Origin: JBEBVQ01 sp037190845
GTDB taxonomy: Bacteria > Bacteroidota > Bacteroidia > Chitinophagales > Chitinophagaceae
Assembly (NCBI GenBank): GCA_037190845.1
Contig: JBBCJI010000007.1
Location: 1 to 64,000, forward strand
DNA length: 64,000 nt
Direction of reading: 5' to 3'
Shown here piece by piece: positions 61,000-64,000 of this stretch. The notes beneath the pieces were generated by a model. That model did no database searches, was not told where the DNA came from, and was given only the letters and a program-made list of their open reading frames with translations. Both the position numbers and the translations under genes were made by a program. Each line of letters starts with the position of its first letter. Position 1 is the stretch's first letter.

Positions 61000-61641
61000 A
61001 TGCAACAGATACATATAGCCATAGCAGATGATCACCCGATGATCACGGACGGATTGCAGCATATGTTGGCAGCGCATCCCCATATCGTGCTCGGTAATGT
61101 TTATGATTCAGGCGCAGCCCTGATGGCAGGGCTTGCGGAGCAGCAGCCGGATGTATTGCTGCTCGACATCCAGCTTACGGACATCACCAGCGATAAGCTG
61201 GCGCCGGAAATATTAAAACAATATCCGCATATACGCATTCTGGTACTGACCGGTATTGACAGCGCCCTATATATCTATAATATGCTGAAAGAGGGTGTAT
61301 CCGGCTATGTGCTGAAGAACTCTGCCTCCTCCGTCATCGTTCACGCGATTGAAACCGTATATAACGGAGCCATTTATCTTGATCAAGCCCTACAGGAAAA
61401 ACTTGACAGATTTAAGAACAAGCTGAAAAACAAAGAAATGCTAAAACCTTCGCTGACGGTCAAAGAAAAGGAAGTACTGGAACTAACAGTGAAAGGCTAC
61501 TCAATACCCGAAATATCCGAAAAGATATTCTTAGGACGCCGCACAGTAGAATATTACCGCTCAAATCTGCTGCTGAAATTTGACGTAAGAAATATGGCTG
61601 AGCTGATCCGGAAAACGATAGAAACGGGCATACTTGACTAA
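61000..61641 (+). CDS. NarL/LuxR-type response regulator, module 2
   Basis: 213 residues. The receiver domain has IADDHPMI, phospho-acceptor Asp56 in VLLLDIQLTD and the Lys in GYVLKNSASS. The LuxR helix-turn-helix reads LTVKEKEVLELTVKGYSIPE then ISEKIFLGRRTVEYYRSNLL. It is a paralogue of the module 1 regulator; the DNA-recognition helix differs (GRRTVEYYRSNL here, SINTVKNYLARI there), so the two probably bind different sites. Confidence 0.93.
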   Translation: MQQIHIAIADDHPMITDGLQHMLAAHPHIVLGNVYDSGAALMAGLAEQQPDVLLLDIQLTDITSDKLAPEILKQYPHIRILVLTGIDSALYIYNMLKEGVSGYVLKNSASSVIVHAIETVYNGAIYLDQALQEKLDRFKNKLKNKEMLKPSLTVKEKEVLELTVKGYSIPEISEKIFLGRRTVEYYRSNLLLKFDVRNMAELIRKTIETGILD

Positions 61642-61646
61642 TGATT

Positions 61647-61694
61647 GAATGATGAGTTATGAATGAGCTGTTCATAATTCATAACTCATCATTC
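61647..61694. terminator. Bidirectional hairpin between regulator 2 and the UDP-sugar gene
   Basis: GAATGATGAGTTATGAAT (61647-61664) and ATTCATAACTCATCATTC (61677-61694) are perfect complements. It sits between two convergent genes and uses the same words as the hairpin at 15155-15202. Confidence 0.7.
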
Positions 61695-61702
61695 ATAATT
61701 AA

Positions 61703-62638
61703 CTAAACGTACTCCCTGAAGTATTCCAGCGTACGCTTCAGCCCCTCGCTGCGCTCTACTTTCGGCTCCCAGCCGAGTAATTCTTTTGCTTTGGTAATAT
61801 CCGGCTTCCGTTGCTTGGGGTCGTCCTGAGGCAGGGGCTTGTATACGATGGCAGATTGGGTACCCGTCAATGCCTGTACTTCTTCAGCAAACTGCTGTAA
61901 CGTGATCTCCGACGGGTTGCCTATGTTAACCGGCAAATGATAATCCGAAAGCAGCAGTCTGTAGATACCATCTACAAGATCATCTACATAGCAGAATGAG
62001 CGTGTCTGCGAACCGTCGCCAAAAACAGTGATCTCTTCATTATTAAGCGCCTGACTCATAAAGGTCGGTAATGCACGGCCGTCATCAAGGCGCATACGCG
62101 GCCCGTATGTGTTGAAGATACGTACGATACGGGTCTCCACGTTGTGAAAATTGTGGTAGGCCATTGTTATAGACTCCATGAAGCGCTTCGCTTCATCGTA
62201 CACACCGCGCGGGCCGATCGGGTTTACATTACCCCAGTAAGCCTCTGTCTGCGGATGCACCAGCGGGTCTCCGTATACTTCGGAAGTAGAAGCCACCAGT
62301 ATCCGGGCATTCTTCGCCTTTGCCAGCCCCAGGAGATTATGCGTGCCCAGAGCGCCTACTTTAAGCGTCTGGATCGGCATCTTGAGGTAATCAATCGGGC
62401 TGGCCGGGGAGGCGAAATGCATGATGTAATCAAGATCACCAGGTATATGCACAAACTTTGTTACATCATGATGATAAAAAGAAAATTCCTTCAGGGGAAA
62501 GAGGTGCTCAATGTTCCGGATATTCCCCGTCAGGAGATTATCCATACCGATCACTTCATAACCCTCTTTAAGAAAACGGTCGCAGAGATGGGAACCGAGA
62601 AAACCGGCGGCGCCGGTAACTAATACGCGTTTTTGCAC
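61703..62638 (-). CDS. UDP-glucuronate decarboxylase (UDP-xylose synthase) type SDR protein
   Basis: 311-residue extended short-chain dehydrogenase. The NAD-binding GAAGFLGSHLCDRF is at the N-terminus. FASPASPIDYLKMPIQTLKVG, ASTSEVYGDP and the catalytic YDEAKRFMES (YxxxK) follow, then RIFNTYGPRM and GDGSQTRSFCYVDDLVDG. These match UXS enzymes, which convert UDP-glucuronate to UDP-xylose. The UDP-glucose dehydrogenase gene just upstream (41-base gap, same strand) supplies UDP-glucuronate, so the assignment is well supported. Products feed capsule, exopolysaccharide or glycoprotein assembly. Confidence 0.9.
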   Translation of the reverse strand: MQKRVLVTGAAGFLGSHLCDRFLKEGYEVIGMDNLLTGNIRNIEHLFPLKEFSFYHHDVTKFVHIPGDLDYIMHFASPASPIDYLKMPIQTLKVGALGTHNLLGLAKAKNARILVASTSEVYGDPLVHPQTEAYWGNVNPIGPRGVYDEAKRFMESITMAYHNFHNVETRIVRIFNTYGPRMRLDDGRALPTFMSQALNNEEITVFGDGSQTRSFCYVDDLVDGIYRLLLSDYHLPVNIGNPSEITLQQFAEEVQALTGTQSAIVYKPLPQDDPKQRKPDITKAKELLGWEPKVERSEGLKRTLEYFREYV

Positions 62639-62679
62639 TGTGGGGGATGTTTGATGATTAATAGTTGTGGTTCGAAGAC

Positions 62680-64000
62680 TTATCTGGGCTGCAGCTTACG
62701 CACCTGCTCGTGCACCACCTTACGGCCGATACTTTCGTAATAGAAACCGAGCTGCTCCATTTTTTCAAGGCCGTATACATTACGACCGTCAAAAATAGCG
62801 GGGTGTGCCATCCGCTGCTCCATCAGCTCAAAATCGGGGTTACGGAATGCGCTCCATTCGGTAACGATCGCCAGAGCATGTGCGCCTTCAAGCGCATCAT
62901 ACTGATCCGTAGCAAAATAAACCTTATCCCCGAATATTTGCTTTACATGCCCCATCGCTTCCGGATCGAAAGCCCGCACCGCTGCACCTGCATCCAGCAG
63001 TTCGTGTATCAGTTCCAGCGCCGGCGCCTCTCTGATATCATCCGTTTCGGGTTTAAATGCCAGCCCCCACACAGCAAAAGTTTTGCCGCTCAGATCATTC
63101 CCGAAATACTCTTTTACTTTCCTGCCAAGTACCGTCTTCTGGCGCTCATTCACCTGTATGACCGTTTCGATAATGCTGAAATCGTAGTCGTGCTCCCGTG
63201 CGGTACGGGCAAGTGCTTTCACATCTTTCGGGAAACAACTGCCGCCATATCCCACACCTGGAAAAAGAAAGCGTTTGCCAATACGGCTATCGCTGCCCAT
63301 CCCGATCCGTACAGAATCAACATTAGCGCCAGCCCTTTCACAGAGGTTGGCCATTTCGTTCATAAATGATATACGCAAAGCCAGGTAGGAGTTGGCTGCA
63401 TATTTAGTCATTTCGGCAGAGCGCTCGTCCATATAGAAGATCGGGTTACCCTGGCGGACAAACGGCTGGTACAATTCATCCATCAGCTTACGTGCGCGTT
63501 CGGAACTCGTTCCCACCACCACGCGATCGGGCTTCAGAAAATCTTCCACCGCAACGCCTTCTCTAAGGAATTCAGGATTGGATACCACGTCAAACAGCGA
63601 GCGGTCGAGGTTGAGCGCCAGCACTTCTGTTACTTTCTCTGCAGTACCTACCGGCACCGTACTCTTGTTTACGATTACCGTATAGCGGGATATTTTGTTG
63701 CTAAGCTGAGCTGCCACATCCAGCACAAACTGCAGATCGGCGGCACCGTCTTTCCCCGGCGGTGTAGGTAAAGCCAGGAAAATGATCTGTGCATCCCGGA
63801 GACCATCGTCCAGAGAGGTAGTAAATTCAATTCGTTTTTCTTTAATATTACGTTCCAGCAAGACGTCCAGCCCCGGTTCGTATATGGGTGTTTCCCCGGT
63901 ACGCAGCCGGCTGACCTTTTTCTCATCAATATCGACACATACCACATGATTCCCGGTTTCTGCGAAGCATGTACCGGTAACCAAACCCACATATCCTGTT
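62680..64000 (-). CDS. UDP-glucose 6-dehydrogenase, N-terminus cut by the window edge
   Basis: Oxidises UDP-glucose to UDP-glucuronate with NAD. The frame is open to the last base (GYVGLVTGTCFAETGNH precedes the first full Met codon), so only the first few residues of the Rossmann GxGYVG loop are missing. Motifs visible are VNKSTVPVGTAEKV, SNPEFLREGVAVEDFLKPDR, the catalytic Cys segment GVGYGGSCFPKDVKAL, and the C-terminal UDP-binding domain (VWGLAFKPETDDIREAPAL). It is probably co-transcribed with the UXS gene downstream. Confidence 0.92.
   Translation of the reverse strand, partial: TGYVGLVTGTCFAETGNHVVCVDIDEKKVSRLRTGETPIYEPGLDVLLERNIKEKRIEFTTSLDDGLRDAQIIFLALPTPPGKDGAADLQFVLDVAAQLSNKISRYTVIVNKSTVPVGTAEKVTEVLALNLDRSLFDVVSNPEFLREGVAVEDFLKPDRVVVGTSSERARKLMDELYQPFVRQGNPIFYMDERSAEMTKYAANSYLALRISFMNEMANLCERAGANVDSVRIGMGSDSRIGKRFLFPGVGYGGSCFPKDVKALARTAREHDYDFSIIETVIQVNERQKTVLGRKVKEYFGNDLSGKTFAVWGLAFKPETDDIREAPALELIHELLDAGAAVRAFDPEAMGHVKQIFGDKVYFATDQYDALEGAHALAIVTEWSAFRNPDFELMEQRMAHPAIFDGRNVYGLEKMEQLGFYYESIGRKVVHEQVRKLQPR

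Noticed and set aside
51123..61641. The two-component modules as PorX/PorY of the T9SS
   Set aside because: PorX has a receiver plus a PglZ domain and PorY a different sensor; these are TPR kinases with NarL/LuxR-type regulators.
1..64000. tRNA, rRNA, transposase or phage genes
   Set aside because: None could be recognised by eye in gaps or frames; small RNAs cannot be ruled out.

Overview
The window comes from a Bacteroidota chromosome, most likely a Chitinophaga-like member of the Chitinophagaceae. The evidence is eleven secreted proteins ending in type IX secretion (T9SS) sorting domains, -7 boxes of the Bacteroidota form TAnnTTTG in front of several genes, TPR-type sensor kinases, a DUF5686 outer-membrane protein and a DarA/DarB pair. 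I see no rRNA, tRNA, CRISPR array, transposase or phage gene.

Left part (1-24.9 kb), mostly housekeeping and small accessory genes: an HtrA protease; a DarB-DarA-like pair (ketosynthase plus flavodoxin-like partner); a small T9SS cargo; a VOC protein; an AT-rich block of small genes (DUF1801, DUF2200, a 45-codon ORF, a GNAT acetyltransferase) framed by an inverted motif; a RibD-like reductase; a POT peptide transporter; an M20 amidohydrolase; and a KamA-family radical SAM enzyme. A four-gene minus-strand unit follows (acyl-CoA ligase, pyrR, pyrB, DUF5686 protein), with a recognisable promoter and a terminator hairpin. Next comes an envelope locus of a porin, a lipoprotein, an SdiA-regulated-type propeller and a T9SS protein.

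Central part (25-58.8 kb): nine large T9SS cargo genes, all on the minus strand. Four carry exactly seven DFDPG-type repeats, which suggests seven-bladed propellers. Two are paralogous PKD/Ig-like proteins with an unusual type B tail. Two are paralogous PD40-like proteins. One is a giant of about 2,717 residues with four beta-helix modules and seven Cys-paired stalk repeats. Several share a conserved upstream sequence; in three genes this is a two-box arrangement with fixed 68-69 bp spacing, which I consider the most interesting undescribed signal here.

Two paralogous two-component modules (TPR histidine kinase plus NarL-type regulator, both on the plus strand) are interleaved with the cargo genes at 51.1-53.7 kb and 59.1-61.6 kb and may sense or control the surface proteins. 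The right end holds a UDP-xylose synthase-type gene and a UDP-glucose dehydrogenase cut by the window edge, together a UDP-glucose to UDP-glucuronate to UDP-xylose route for surface polysaccharide.

Intergenic regions carry several families of dispersed palindromic repeats.
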